A DNA stretch of 64,000 nucleotides from Archaeoglobaceae archaeon. Lineage in GTDB: Archaea > Halobacteriota > Archaeoglobi > Archaeoglobales > Archaeoglobaceae. Under the pieces are notes generated by a model. The model made no database searches and was not told the DNA's origin. It saw nothing but the letters and a program-made list of their open reading frames with translations. Numbering within the stretch: position 1 is the first letter of the stretch; the number at the start of each line of letters is the position of its first letter. A program made the position numbers and the translations under genes. This document shows positions 43,203-53,011 of the stretch, piece after piece. Where the stretch lies: positions 248,001 to 312,000 of the forward strand of contig JAVYOO010000001.1 in the NCBI GenBank assembly GCA_038734275.1, given 5' to 3'.

Positions 43203-44213
43203 CTAATTACTGCGGAAATATAAATTTAACTTCTCCAAAATTATTCTCTTCAGATCTGAGGATAGGTAATCGAGAACAGTCCCTTTAGCGGAAAAAAGCT
43301 CCACATGCCTTGCGATTCTTTCAAACTCTCCACCGCCAATCGCATTGGCTATCACCCCTGCTCCTTGCGCGGACTGTTTTCCAATTCCAAAACCACTTAA
43401 AAGTCTTGTTTCGTATTTTTCAGCCACTAAATTCTTTAAATCTCTGGCAAACTTTCCTGAAAGAAAACATAATTCCGCTTTTCCAATACTCACCTCAACC
43501 GCTCTTAGTCCTTTTAAAACAAATTCTCCGAGCAATTCAATGGGATTCCCACCATGTTCTTCTATAAAGCTTTTTATTCCTCCAGTGAATATTAGCCTTT
43601 TTGGAAAAGATCCAGCCAGATATGCGACTTCTGCGTCAATAGAACCCATCGAACTATATCCCATGAATCCGGAAGTTCCGCCAATGCCATCCACTATTTT
43701 TCCATTTTTCACCGCTATGAAGGAGCTGAAACCATATCCAACTTCAGCAAGAATAAAGTTCTGTTTTTCAATCTCGATTTCATCTGAAAGCTGGATAATT
43801 GCCAAAACAGCTGAGCAGAGTTTATCTGAAGTTCCAAGATCGATTTTGTTGAATTTTCGCCATTTTGGCACAGTTGGCAAGTGTATAACTCCTGGAATGG
43901 TGTAAAAGTTCAAATTTTTCCTCCTTATAGCTTCTATTACAGCTCTTAGCCCAATACTCTTTTCAGCATCGAGGTTAAGCGTCATTAGAAGTATTTCTTC
44001 GTTTGTTAAATTTGAAAACTTCTTTATGGGCATTCCGTAGCCAGAAAGACCCGCATAGACGTCTGCTTCGTAGGATTCTATTGCTTCGAGAAGCAAATTC
44101 GGGTTCTCTTTGATCAAACTACTTTCAAAACTCTCAGCAAAAAATTCACCATTTATAATTGCAAATATCTCATAACTTTTTGTCCCAGCATCTACTCCAA
44201 CCGCATTTACCAT
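43203..44213 (-). CDS. DUF1464 ASKHA-fold kinase-like protein
   Basis: A 336-residue protein of the archaeal DUF1464 family, related to butyrate/acetate kinase folds. The N-terminus VGVDAGTKSYEIFA is a phosphate-1-like loop, LAEVGYGFSSFIAVKNGKIV a second strand pair and LIFTGGIKSF a third. The function is not known. It overlaps the RNA ligase gene by seven bases, so the two may share a pathway. Confidence 0.8.
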   Translation of the reverse strand: MVNAVGVDAGTKSYEIFAIINGEFFAESFESSLIKENPNLLLEAIESYEADVYAGLSGYGMPIKKFSNLTNEEILLMTLNLDAEKSIGLRAVIEAIRRKNLNFYTIPGVIHLPTVPKWRKFNKIDLGTSDKLCSAVLAIIQLSDEIEIEKQNFILAEVGYGFSSFIAVKNGKIVDGIGGTSGFMGYSSMGSIDAEVAYLAGSFPKRLIFTGGIKSFIEEHGGNPIELLGEFVLKGLRAVEVSIGKAELCFLSGKFARDLKNLVAEKYETRLLSGFGIGKQSAQGAGVIANAIGGGEFERIARHVELFSAKGTVLDYLSSDLKRIILEKLNLYFRSN

Positions 44214-45340
44214 GGATTTCCCTCCAAAAGACTTCTTATTTTGTCTGTAGTCGCCCTCATAACTCTTTCGAATCTAACCTCAATTTTTTTTCCTCTGCAT
44301 TTTCTGTCGATCTCTCTTAGATTTACACCAACGAGTTTGAGATGCATTTTGAAAAGTTCGAGGATTTCCTCACTTGAAAATGTCAGTCTGATCTCTTCAG
44401 TGACTTCCTTTCCCTCCGAAACCTTATTTATACTCTCTATCAGGGCATTCAGAATAGCCTTTCCAAGTCTTCTGGATCTTTCTTCGATATTATCCTGAAA
44501 TTCAAAGCTTTGAAATGCTTCTCTGATAATTCTCGCCAGCATGAAATCTCTACCGTATTCTTCAAAATTTTTAAAAGCGTAACTGAGGTCTCCACAATTT
44601 GAAAAGCTTGTTGTGTATTTTAGAGGGGCGAGAATCATCTCAAGATCTTTGAAGACAATTCCCTCTCGGCCTCTGGTGTTGAGATCTTCAACGACTCTTC
44701 TTATACCCTCTATATCGCTTGCAGAAGTCTTTAAAAGTATTTCCACCGTTTTAATTCCGTATCTCTCTGCTATTTCCTCCTTTTCTTTTATTGTCATCGG
44801 TTTATTCGTTTTGCATTCTCTTATGTCAAAAAGGAAGAATTCCAACCCTTCAATACCATAATGATCGGGAACGTATGGTGATGCATTTCCAATTGCTTCA
44901 CAGCATAGCATGTGTTCCGGAAACTCATCAAAAAATTCCTCAGGGATTTGTTCTCTCGCTTTTTCTGTTGTATATGGGCATAAAAGTCCTCTACGAGTTA
45001 TTGCATATATTTTGTCCGAAATCTTTACAATTCTGACGTTGTAGCCGTTCATTTTTTCTTCTAAAGCGATATTCTTATCTCCAAAATGCTTTTTAAGCCC
45101 TGATTCCAAGTAAAGTATTCTCTTTATTTTTGGAAAACCCCTGAAAACTTTCAAGCCATCTTTGCTCTTAACAATCAGCGTCCCTTCTTCATACATGCCG
45201 AACTTTTTATCGATTCTTAAAGCTTCGATTATGTCACTGAAATACGGATGCTTCACAAAGGCCTTTTTTAATATTCCTTTCTCTTCCAATCTTTCCGTTG
45301 AAAACTTTGAAAGATTAAGAGCTTCAGAAACGAAATTCAT
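44207..45340 (-). CDS. archaeal ATP-dependent RNA ligase (Rnl3 type)
   Basis: A 377-residue nucleotidyltransferase. The adenylated lysine lies in EEKMNGYNVRI (KxxG motif I), followed by motif III FFLFDIRECK, motif IV RGREGIVFKDL and motif V APLKYTTSF, then a helical C-terminal domain. Homologues (Pyrococcus Pab1020 and Methanothermobacter Rnl) circularise or seal single-stranded RNA. It overlaps both neighbours by a few bases, suggesting co-transcription with DUF1464 and the CBS protein. Confidence 0.9.
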   Translation of the reverse strand: MNFVSEALNLSKFSTERLEEKGILKKAFVKHPYFSDIIEALRIDKKFGMYEEGTLIVKSKDGLKVFRGFPKIKRILYLESGLKKHFGDKNIALEEKMNGYNVRIVKISDKIYAITRRGLLCPYTTEKAREQIPEEFFDEFPEHMLCCEAIGNASPYVPDHYGIEGLEFFLFDIRECKTNKPMTIKEKEEIAERYGIKTVEILLKTSASDIEGIRRVVEDLNTRGREGIVFKDLEMILAPLKYTTSFSNCGDLSYAFKNFEEYGRDFMLARIIREAFQSFEFQDNIEERSRRLGKAILNALIESINKVSEGKEVTEEIRLTFSSEEILELFKMHLKLVGVNLREIDRKCRGKKIEVRFERVMRATTDKIRSLLEGNPW

Positions 45341-46197
45341 GAATGCTGATAAAGAAACTTCACAAGGTCTCTTTCAGTGAGTATGCCCTCTAATTTTCCA
45401 TTTTCGACTATTAAAACTGCTCCATATCCTTTTTCAAGCAATTCTGAGACAATCTGAGAAATTAAAGCGTCTTTGGGAAACATAGGAATTTCTTTATAAA
45501 TCAAAAGATCGTTATTTCCCAATATTGTTGTCACGGGCTTCTTTATTGCCTCCTTTATATCTCCAATTTCGAGCATCTTGAAAGCTTCACCTTTTCCAAA
45601 GTATGCAAGAATCTCTCGTGCTGTTATAAGCCCCAAAAGAATTCCATCTTCAATTACAGGTAATCTTCTAAATCTTTTGGTTATCATTGTTTTCATTGCT
45701 GTTTCAATTGAATCTTGGGGTCTCAGTGTGACCACATTTTTTGTCATGAAGTCCTCAGCAACTCCATCTATTTTCTTATTTTGTGCGAGAAACTCTAAAA
45801 TATCTCTCTCCGTTATTATTCCAACAACTACTTCATCTTTATCCACGATCGGACAACCACCAACTCTTTTTTCAAACATCAATTCAACTGCAGTTTCGAC
45901 TGAATCTTTGACAGATAAGGATATCACATTTCTTTCCATTATCTCTTTAATTTCGGCATTAACCGCTACGGCGAGATTACCATTATACCGATTTCTCACA
46001 ATTCCATGCTTTTTTCCCCCTCCAAAGAAGTTTATAAAATCGGTGGCAGTTATAATCCCCTTTAGCTTTTTTGTCCCAGCATCGGTGACTGGAATCCTCC
46101 TGAAATTCTTTCTAAGGATAAACTTGAGTGCGTTCATTATTGTAGAAGTTTGAGACAAAGTCTGAACGTCAGTAGTTGCTATTTCCATTACATTCAT
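45337..46197 (-). CDS. four-CBS-domain protein
   Basis: About 286 residues that form four CBS motifs in two Bateman pairs, e.g. MNALKFILRKNFRRIPVTDA, MERNVISLSVKDSVETAVEL, MTKNVVTLRPQDSIETAMK and IVSELLEKGYGAVLIVENGK. Such proteins bind adenosine nucleotides and usually act as energy-state sensors. The ATG at 46197 follows a GGTGA ribosome-binding site and is preferred to the GTG at 46206. It overlaps the RNA ligase gene. The partner protein is unknown. Confidence 0.85.
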   Translation of the reverse strand: MNVMEIATTDVQTLSQTSTIMNALKFILRKNFRRIPVTDAGTKKLKGIITATDFINFFGGGKKHGIVRNRYNGNLAVAVNAEIKEIMERNVISLSVKDSVETAVELMFEKRVGGCPIVDKDEVVVGIITERDILEFLAQNKKIDGVAEDFMTKNVVTLRPQDSIETAMKTMITKRFRRLPVIEDGILLGLITAREILAYFGKGEAFKMLEIGDIKEAIKKPVTTILGNNDLLIYKEIPMFPKDALISQIVSELLEKGYGAVLIVENGKLEGILTERDLVKFLYQHS

Positions 46198-46202
46198 CAA
46201 AT

Positions 46203-46742
46203 TCACCTTTCACGTTCTGAGCAGTCTTCACACAGGTTCAGACCTTCAACATCGTATAGGGTGTCAACATATCTCCCACACTTTTCGCATATTCCTCCGC
46301 TCATCTCTTCAACAAAACCCGAAGATTGCTCTGTTATTAGAGAGGAAAGTTCACCTAAATCCAGAGAGATACCCAATATGTCATTATCAGTTATAATCCC
46401 AACAAGCTCTCCGTTTTCATTAACCACAGGTAATCTTCTTATTCCCTTCTTCGTCATGATGCTTGCAGCTTCCCTAATACTTGTAGTAGGTTTTATCGTG
46501 ATCAGGGGAGAACTCATAACTTCTCTAACTTTTACAGAAGAAGGAGACTTATTCTTTGCAACAACTTTTGCGATAAGATCTTTTTCTGTGACTATCCCGA
46601 CAGGTTTATTTCCATCCATGATTACCGCACTTCCGACGCCGTATTCTACCATTCTCTTGGCGACAGAGTGTATGTTCTCATCTATGCTTGCCTTACAGAC
46701 ATCTCTTGTCATTATCTCTTTCACTGGTAAGTCTGTGTGCAT
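46203..46742 (-). CDS. CBS-pair protein with C-terminal zinc ribbon
   Basis: About 179 residues. Two CBS domains (KEIMTRDVCKASIDENI and VREVMSSPLITIKPT) are followed by a C-terminal zinc ribbon with ICEKCGRYVDTLYD and LCEDCSERE. The ATG at 46742 has GGTGAGG just upstream and is preferred to the GTG at 46751. It lies just upstream of the four-CBS gene on the same strand and is divergent from HMG-CoA reductase. CBS plus zinc-ribbon proteins are common in Archaea without assigned functions. Confidence 0.85.
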   Translation of the reverse strand: MHTDLPVKEIMTRDVCKASIDENIHSVAKRMVEYGVGSAVIMDGNKPVGIVTEKDLIAKVVAKNKSPSSVKVREVMSSPLITIKPTTSIREAASIMTKKGIRRLPVVNENGELVGIITDNDILGISLDLGELSSLITEQSSGFVEEMSGGICEKCGRYVDTLYDVEGLNLCEDCSERER

Positions 46743-46835
46743 ACTCCTCACCTTTAGAAACTTTGTTTGAAGGATTTTAAGTTTTTTGATGTGGTAATTA
46801 CAAAAAATAATTTATGCAAACCCAATACTAACTTC

Positions 46836-48095
46836 ATGAGACTTCCGGGATTTTACAGACTCAGTGTCGAGGAAAGATTGCAAAAAGTGGCAGAAATAGT
46901 GGGTTTGAGTGAAGAAGAAGTTGGAGCTTTAAGATCTTCAGGAGGCTTACCCATCGATGTTGCAAATCGAATGATTGAAAATGTCATAGGCACTTTTGAA
47001 CTTCCACTTGGAATTGCCACGAACTTTCTGATCGACGGCAAAGACTATTTAATTCCCATGGTCATTGAAGAGCCGAGCGTGGTTGCTGCAGCGAGCAACG
47101 CAGCGAGAATGGCAAGAGAAGGCGGAGGATTTTTCACAGATTTCACTGCTCCAATAATGATTGGACAAATTCAAATTGTGGAAGTTAAAAATCCTGAAAG
47201 CGCAAGGTTTGAGATACTAAAGAACAAGGCGGAGATCATTGAAAAGGCGAATGAGTGTGATCCGATCCTTGTAAAGCTCGGAGGGGGTTGCAAGGATCTT
47301 GAAGTCAGAATCATAGACTCAATTTGCGGTAAGATGGTTGTAGTTCATTTGCTTGTCGATGTAAGGGATGCAATGGGGGCGAATGCGGTGAATACGATGT
47401 GTGAAAAGGTTGCCCCTATTGTTGGCAGACTATCGGGCGGTAGACCTCTCCTTCGAATACTTTCAAATCTTGCAGTTTATAGAATTGCGAGGGCAAAGGC
47501 TGTGTTTAAAAAAGAAGCCATTGGAGGCGAAGAAGTTGTCGATGGAGTAATGAAAGCCTATGCCTTTGCTGAAGCGGATCCGTTCAGGTGTGCGACTCAC
47601 AACAAGGGAATAATGAACGGCATTTCAGCTTTGATGATCGCTACAGGCAACGATTTTAGAGCGGTGGAAGCGGGAGCTCATGGATATTCAGCTATTAAGG
47701 GCTACAAACCGCTTACGAAATACGAGATCGATGCAAATGGCGATCTTGTTGGAACGATCGAGATCCCGATCTCTGCCGGGATCATTGGTGGAGCAACGCA
47801 GGTGAATCCGCTGGCAAAGATCTGTCTTAAAATCCTTGGAGTTAAAAGCTCGGAAGAGCTCGCAAGAGTCTCTGCTGCTCTTGGCTTAGCCCAGAACTTC
47901 GCAGCACTGCGAGCTTTGGCTACAGAAGGCATTCAGCGTGGTCACATGGAGCTTCACGCAAGAAACATCGCAATAATGGCGGGTGCAAAGGGAAGTGAAA
48001 TCGACGAAGTTGCAGAGATCATGGTTAAAGAAGGCAAGATTAGAATGGACTTTGCAAAAGAGATTCTTACGAAGCTGAGATCTAAGAAAGAGTAA
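46836..48095 (+). CDS. hmgA: hydroxymethylglutaryl-CoA reductase, class II type
   Basis: Makes mevalonate for archaeal lipid isoprenoids. It has 419 residues from ATG 46836 (MRLPGFYRLSVEERLQKVAE). Key regions are the catalytic Glu in MIENVIGTFELPLGIATNF, the DAMGANAVNTM loop, and the catalytic His in HMELHARNIA near the C-terminus. The sequence is of the class II (Pseudomonas mevalonii-like) type, which Archaeoglobus is known to have instead of the usual archaeal class I enzyme. The frame extends upstream to 46767 but that part lacks family character. Confidence 0.93.
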   Translation: MRLPGFYRLSVEERLQKVAEIVGLSEEEVGALRSSGGLPIDVANRMIENVIGTFELPLGIATNFLIDGKDYLIPMVIEEPSVVAAASNAARMAREGGGFFTDFTAPIMIGQIQIVEVKNPESARFEILKNKAEIIEKANECDPILVKLGGGCKDLEVRIIDSICGKMVVVHLLVDVRDAMGANAVNTMCEKVAPIVGRLSGGRPLLRILSNLAVYRIARAKAVFKKEAIGGEEVVDGVMKAYAFAEADPFRCATHNKGIMNGISALMIATGNDFRAVEAGAHGYSAIKGYKPLTKYEIDANGDLVGTIEIPISAGIIGGATQVNPLAKICLKILGVKSSEELARVSAALGLAQNFAALRALATEGIQRGHMELHARNIAIMAGAKGSEIDEVAEIMVKEGKIRMDFAKEILTKLRSKKE

Positions 48096-48963
48096 CGTCT
48101 ATATCTTTGAGAGTTGAGCAGGTTATACCCATTTCTGCAAGCTCTTCTTTCAATTTTATTGAAGGTTTTCCGTGATAGAAGATCACGTGCTCTGCTTTGC
48201 AGTGCTCAACCATTGCAATTATTCCCCTATAGTCCATGTGATCGCTTATGACGATCCTCGGATGCCGGTAGTATCTCTGTGCGGTCAAAATATGACCTTT
48301 TTCGAGATTTCTTGGCGAAACGATGCAGGATCCAGAATTTCCGACTTCTATTCCAAGAGCAGAACAGATCTTCTTGATTTTATCTTCCGCTGTGAACTCA
48401 TATCCTTCGCTGTTTAGAATTTCAGCAACTCTCTGTGCTTTTCCGATTGGGTAAGCACCAAGGGCTATATTGTTTTTTGCAACGCTCAAAAGCCTGTCTA
48501 TTTCGTCCTCAAAAACAAAAGAAGGATGACCATAGGTTGATTCGGTGATCAAAACTTTGCATTTCGGCAAACACTCCCAGTGCTTGACGTCCCCCGTTAT
48601 TAGTGCCCCAATCTCCTTAATGTAGAAAGCGGTTGCCCCATGGATGTGCTTTGTTGGATAAGTTTCGATTTTGAGCTCTCCAAGTCTGAAGGAGTCACCA
48701 ATTTTAAAAATTATGCCCGAAAATTCTTTATTGCTAACAGTCTTAAGGATCTTCGCAGTCTCAATACTTGCTATTGCCTTTGGGTTCTGAACATTTCTAT
48801 GCCCGTAATGATCTGAGTGCGCATGGGTAATCAGATTAAAACCGTCTCCGGGAGTTGAGTCGATGTGAATATCAATTCCTTTGAATCTTAGGGATAAATG
48901 CGGGCAGAATTTTCTTTTATAGACAAGAAAACCAAATCTCTCCGCAATCTCTAAGGAATTCAC
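48082..48963 (-). CDS. metallo-beta-lactamase-fold exonuclease-like protein
   Basis: A 293-residue protein with an MBL fold: ITHAHSDHYGH (motif II), GALITGDVKHWE (motif III-like), and the beta-CASP-like end with YPIGKAQRVAEIL, VISDHMDYRGIIAMVEHCKA and IFYHGK. It resembles the archaeal Artemis/SNM1-like or 3'-end processing nucleases, which use the final His and Asp residues on nucleic-acid phosphates. The substrate (DNA or RNA) is not determined. It is convergent with HMG-CoA reductase. Confidence 0.8.
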   Translation of the reverse strand: MNSLEIAERFGFLVYKRKFCPHLSLRFKGIDIHIDSTPGDGFNLITHAHSDHYGHRNVQNPKAIASIETAKILKTVSNKEFSGIIFKIGDSFRLGELKIETYPTKHIHGATAFYIKEIGALITGDVKHWECLPKCKVLITESTYGHPSFVFEDEIDRLLSVAKNNIALGAYPIGKAQRVAEILNSEGYEFTAEDKIKKICSALGIEVGNSGSCIVSPRNLEKGHILTAQRYYRHPRIVISDHMDYRGIIAMVEHCKAEHVIFYHGKPSIKLKEELAEMGITCSTLKDIDVTLS

Positions 48964-49013
48964 GAAATTGGTTTTTCAGAATATTTATAACTCTTATCCA
49001 AGTTTCCAATCCA

Positions 49014-49796
49014 GTGGAGACCCTGGCTTTAGTATTGCTTTTTGTAACTGGAATAATCGCAGGAACATTTGGAGGGTTCCTTGGTGTAGGTGGCGGTTTT
49101 ATAATGCTCCCCGCTCTTTCTTTTCTCTTTGGTTATCCATTGGCTATTGCCATAGGCACGACAATAACCGCAATTATCTTTACCGCCATTTCTGGAGCTT
49201 TCGGGCATTTGAGGATGAGAAATGTCGATCTGAAAACTGCGAAACTTATCTCGATCAGCGGTGCTACCGGAGCGGTTGCTGGTTCGCTGGCATTCTTTTA
49301 TCTATGCGATAAAGTTTGGCTTCTCAGTCTCCTTTTGGGGATCATATTTCTCCTTACGAGCCTCAGAATGATCTATGAAGGTCTTAAAAGAGAGATTCCT
49401 GAAATCAAAAATGGGGAGATACAGGGATCGAAGAAGGCGAAAGTCTTAGTAGGATTATTCGTTGGATTGCTCGTCGGCATCTTTGGGATAGGTGGTGGAT
49501 TTGCTCTGGTTCCAAGCTTTGTTTACATTTTTGGTTCTGCAATAAAGCTTGCGGTCGGGACTTCTCTGGCTTCATTTTTGAGCATGGCGATTGTGAGCTC
49601 AGCATTCAAACTCTATGAGGGATTTGTCGATCTAATGGCGGTGTTTTTTCTTGGCTTGGGAGCACTGTTCGGAGCACAAATGGGAGTAAGAATTTTAAGC
49701 TCAACTCCTTCTTGGCTCATCAGACTTATTTTTGGCTTTTTGTTTCTTTACATAGCTTTAAGGTTTGTTTTGAATGGAATTATCGGAGCTTTTTGA
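49014..49796 (+). CDS. TauE/SafE-family anion exporter
   Basis: A 260-residue membrane protein with about eight hydrophobic segments. Both halves carry the family's glycine-rich repeat: GTFGGFLGVGGGFIMLPAL and VGLLVGIFGIGGGFALVP. The family exports sulfite, taurine-related sulfonates or other small anions. In a sulfate- or sulfur-metabolising archaeon sulfite export is plausible, but the ligand is not visible. The start codon at 49014 is non-ATG (GTG). Confidence 0.85.
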   Translation: METLALVLLFVTGIIAGTFGGFLGVGGGFIMLPALSFLFGYPLAIAIGTTITAIIFTAISGAFGHLRMRNVDLKTAKLISISGATGAVAGSLAFFYLCDKVWLLSLLLGIIFLLTSLRMIYEGLKREIPEIKNGEIQGSKKAKVLVGLFVGLLVGIFGIGGGFALVPSFVYIFGSAIKLAVGTSLASFLSMAIVSSAFKLYEGFVDLMAVFFLGLGALFGAQMGVRILSSTPSWLIRLIFGFLFLYIALRFVLNGIIGAF

Positions 49797-49890
49797 TTTA
49801 AACTTGGACATTAAAAAACAAATTTGCCCGATTATGAGCTTTCCATGCTTGACATTCTCACGCCAATGAATTCTTAGTATTTGATAATTC

Positions 49891-49920
49891 TTCGAAAGGT
49901 TTATTTAGTGTCATTTCGAA
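49891..49920. promoter_or_regulatory. inverted repeat flanking the TATA box of the surface-protein gene
   Basis: TTCGAAA (49891-49897) and TTTCGAA (49914-49920) face each other across 16 bases that contain the TATA-like box TTTATTTA (49900-49907). Each half also includes a small TTCGAA palindrome. The start codon is about 110 bases further on, so the message would have a leader of about 85 bases. The layout suits a repressor that blocks TBP binding. Confidence 0.5.
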
Positions 49921-50017
49921 TAATATTGTTTGGTAAGATAGTCCTGCAAAACTGCTGAAGCAAATTTCGGTAGCTTTGTAGAGCTATTTTACCACGAAAA
50001 TTTAAAAGGGGGTGTAT

Positions 50018-53011
50018 ATGAGAATTAAGTCAATAATAGGAATCTTAGCAGTGTTATTCTTAGTCTGGAGTATCTTTCCAGCCTTTGCGGACGATTTTAC
50101 AAACGTAAGCGAGTGCATGGAGATAACGCAAAGCGGGAATTACAGGCTGAATCAAAGCATTTCAGGACTTTTAAGCGGTCAGGATTACTGCATAGGAATC
50201 TTTGCAGACGACGTTGTTTTAGATGGACAGGGATTTTCGATAACTGGCACGGATAGCGGGACAGGAATTCTCGTTCAGGCGAACAACGTTACGATAATTA
50301 ATGTGAGCGTTTCGGGCTATGATTACGGTATCTATTTTGATTCTTTGAATAATAGCACAATTGCGAACAGCCATATTTCATACAACAATGAAGCTGGTAT
50401 TCGATTCCAGTATTCTGATAACAGCACAATAAAAGACTGCCTAATCGAGAACAACGACGGGGGCATCTTTCTCTACTATTCCAGCAACAACACAATAGAG
50501 AACAGCACGATCTCCAGTAGCAGTTATGGAATTACGATCTATAACTCTGAGAACATCATAATATCAGACAACCTAATTCTGAACAACTATGATGATGGCA
50601 TATATGCCTACCAGTCCAGTATCAGAGTAGTGAACTGCACGATCTCCAACAACGGTGGCTTTGGTATCTATCTGAATTATTCGGGCGACAACTTCATTGA
50701 CAACAGCACGATCTCTAACAATGGTAGAGCGGGCATAAGCATAGATGCTCCCAATAACGCAATAACGAACTGCATAATCACGAATAACTACGAAGCAGGT
50801 ATCGATCTCGGTTCTAACAACAACTTCATAGCGAACAACGAAGTTAGGAACAACAATCAAGCAGAAAGCTCGGATTACGGTGGTATTTTGTTATACAGAG
50901 CTAATGACACAATAGTCCTTAACAACCTCATAACTGGCAACAAGATCTATGGTGTCCGCTTAGTAAGCAGTCAAAACAATACATTCTATGGCAACGAGAT
51001 CGTGGACAACTGTGGCGGAGAAGCGGGAATTTACCTATATGAGGCTGAAAATATAACTTTCGAGAAAAACAACGTCTCCGCAAATACTGGCTATGGTTTC
51101 TTAATAGAGTTCTCAAGCAATATTACGATTTACAATAACACGATCTCTGGCAACAATTATTATGGCATCTATCTCTGGGATTCCAGCAACAACGTCATAG
51201 AGAATAACACTATTTCTGCCAACGGTATTGATGGTATCTATCTCGAGTATTCCAGCAACAACATCATAGAGAATAACACGATCTCTGGCAACAATATTAA
51301 TGGCATCTATATTATCTATTCCAGCAACAACGTCATTAACAACAACACGATTTCTGACAACAGTGGTTATGGCATCTATCTCGAGGATTCCAGCAGCAAT
51401 CTCATCTACAACAATCTATTCAATAACACTAACAACATTAATAAATTAGTTGCTGGCATAAAAGTGGATACTGGAACTTACAAGCTCGTTTACCTTGCGT
51501 TTGGATTTGAGGCAATAAACAGCAGTGAAATGAGAGACGAGGTTATGAACAGAACTCTGAACTGGCTTGGATACAGCGGTCAGACGATTCTGCTGGTGGA
51601 CGACGATTCTGGAGCCGACTATGAGTCATACTATAACAATTCTCTGAATAATCTTAGCATTGCATATGATTACTGGGACTGCGAAGTTATGGGATCCCCA
51701 AGCTACTCTGATTTAAGCAATTATCCAATCGTTGTATGGTTCTTTGGAGATGACTACGAGGAAGTTCTAAATGAAGCTGAAATAGAGGCTTTGGCGGATT
51801 ATTTGGACAATGGAGGAAAGCTATTCATAACAGGGCAGGATATAGGCTACTATTTAGTTGAACTGGGAAATGATCCAGAATTCTATCGAAACTACTTGCA
51901 CGCTGTATACGTCACTGACTGGACTGGCATCTGGGATATAATTGGAATAGAAGGTGATCCGATCTCAGACGGATTGGCTTTTGGCATTTCTGGTGGTAAT
52001 GGTGCAAACAATCAGGATTATCCGAGTGGAATAGCACCGGCGGATAGCTATGCAACTCCGATCTTTATCTACTCGTATATCGCTGAAGCGAACACATGGA
52101 ACACTACCTTGCAGCAAGGAACAAACATCCTCGGTGGCAACTGGCTTGGCGGTAATGCTTGGCTAAGCCCAGATGGAACTGGATTCTCTCAAACCTGTGC
52201 GGATTCGGATAGAAATGGAATCTGCGATACTCGATTCGTGATTGATGATAACAATATAGATTATCTGCCGTTGAAATATCCACAGCCAGTTCCTACACCA
52301 CCAACACCACCTACTACTCCAACACCAACTCCAACAACCACTCCAAGACCACCCGCTGGCGGTGGATCAAGCAGTGGAACAGGAAGCAGAGCAATTCCCG
52401 GAGTGCCGATTTACATAACTGGCTACATAACAACCAAGGCAAATGAAGAAAGCCCAATAGAACTCCCGCAGAGCGGATTCTGGGAGACAAATATCCTCAA
52501 GATAATCGTTATCAGCTCGGAAGATGACAACGTTCGCTTTAGAATTGAAAAGCTAAAAGACTTCGACTCAGGAATTCCAGAGCCAAGCGGAGTTGCAATG
52601 CTCATTCTCGACATTAAGCCAACGCTGAGCAAGGGTTCAAACATTAAAGCAAAGATCCATTTCGGAATACCAATTGAAGAGATAAAAGCAAAAGGCTTCG
52701 ATCCAAATCTTGTTGAAGTAATTCTGCTCAAGTGGAACGGAAAGCAGTGGATCGAGTTACCAACCAAATTCTTGAGCAGTGATGGAAAATACAATTACTA
52801 TGAATCTGAAACTCCAAGCTTTAGTCTCTTTGCTGCTGTGCTAAAGCCTTCAGAGGCTCCAACTCCAGCGGTAACCCCAACAACGCCACCCACAATAGTC
52901 GTGACAACACCAACCACGACTCCAGCTGAGAAACCGTTCATTCCTGGCTTCGAAGCAATCTTCGCAATCGCGGGGCTCTTAGCGGTGGCTTATCTGCTGA
53001 GGAGGAATTAA
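50018..53011 (+). CDS. large secreted beta-helix surface protein with PGF-CTERM anchor
   Basis: 997 residues from the ATG at 50018, just after AAAAGGGGGTG. The signal peptide (IKSIIGILAVLFLVWSIFPAFA) is followed by a right-handed beta-helix (NosD-like) of many about-22-residue turns such as SNNSTIENSTISNNG-type Asn-rich repeats to about residue 480. A domain resembling a GATase-like fold follows (TILLVDDDSGADYESYYN, about 520-680), then a Thr/Pro linker, a PGF-pre-PGF-like domain (about 790-940), a second linker and the C-terminal tripartite tail PGFEAIFAIAGLLAVAYLLR. Such tails are processed by archaeosortase A and lipid-linked. Confidence 0.88.
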   Translation: MRIKSIIGILAVLFLVWSIFPAFADDFTNVSECMEITQSGNYRLNQSISGLLSGQDYCIGIFADDVVLDGQGFSITGTDSGTGILVQANNVTIINVSVSGYDYGIYFDSLNNSTIANSHISYNNEAGIRFQYSDNSTIKDCLIENNDGGIFLYYSSNNTIENSTISSSSYGITIYNSENIIISDNLILNNYDDGIYAYQSSIRVVNCTISNNGGFGIYLNYSGDNFIDNSTISNNGRAGISIDAPNNAITNCIITNNYEAGIDLGSNNNFIANNEVRNNNQAESSDYGGILLYRANDTIVLNNLITGNKIYGVRLVSSQNNTFYGNEIVDNCGGEAGIYLYEAENITFEKNNVSANTGYGFLIEFSSNITIYNNTISGNNYYGIYLWDSSNNVIENNTISANGIDGIYLEYSSNNIIENNTISGNNINGIYIIYSSNNVINNNTISDNSGYGIYLEDSSSNLIYNNLFNNTNNINKLVAGIKVDTGTYKLVYLAFGFEAINSSEMRDEVMNRTLNWLGYSGQTILLVDDDSGADYESYYNNSLNNLSIAYDYWDCEVMGSPSYSDLSNYPIVVWFFGDDYEEVLNEAEIEALADYLDNGGKLFITGQDIGYYLVELGNDPEFYRNYLHAVYVTDWTGIWDIIGIEGDPISDGLAFGISGGNGANNQDYPSGIAPADSYATPIFIYSYIAEANTWNTTLQQGTNILGGNWLGGNAWLSPDGTGFSQTCADSDRNGICDTRFVIDDNNIDYLPLKYPQPVPTPPTPPTTPTPTPTTTPRPPAGGGSSSGTGSRAIPGVPIYITGYITTKANEESPIELPQSGFWETNILKIIVISSEDDNVRFRIEKLKDFDSGIPEPSGVAMLILDIKPTLSKGSNIKAKIHFGIPIEEIKAKGFDPNLVEVILLKWNGKQWIELPTKFLSSDGKYNYYESETPSFSLFAAVLKPSEAPTPAVTPTTPPTIVVTTPTTTPAEKPFIPGFEAIFAIAGLLAVAYLLRRN

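Noticed and set aside
50018-52300. Asn-rich repeats as a tandem DNA repeat or CRISPR-like array
   Set aside because: The repeats are in frame and about 22 codons long with diverged DNA. They are turns of a beta-helix protein.
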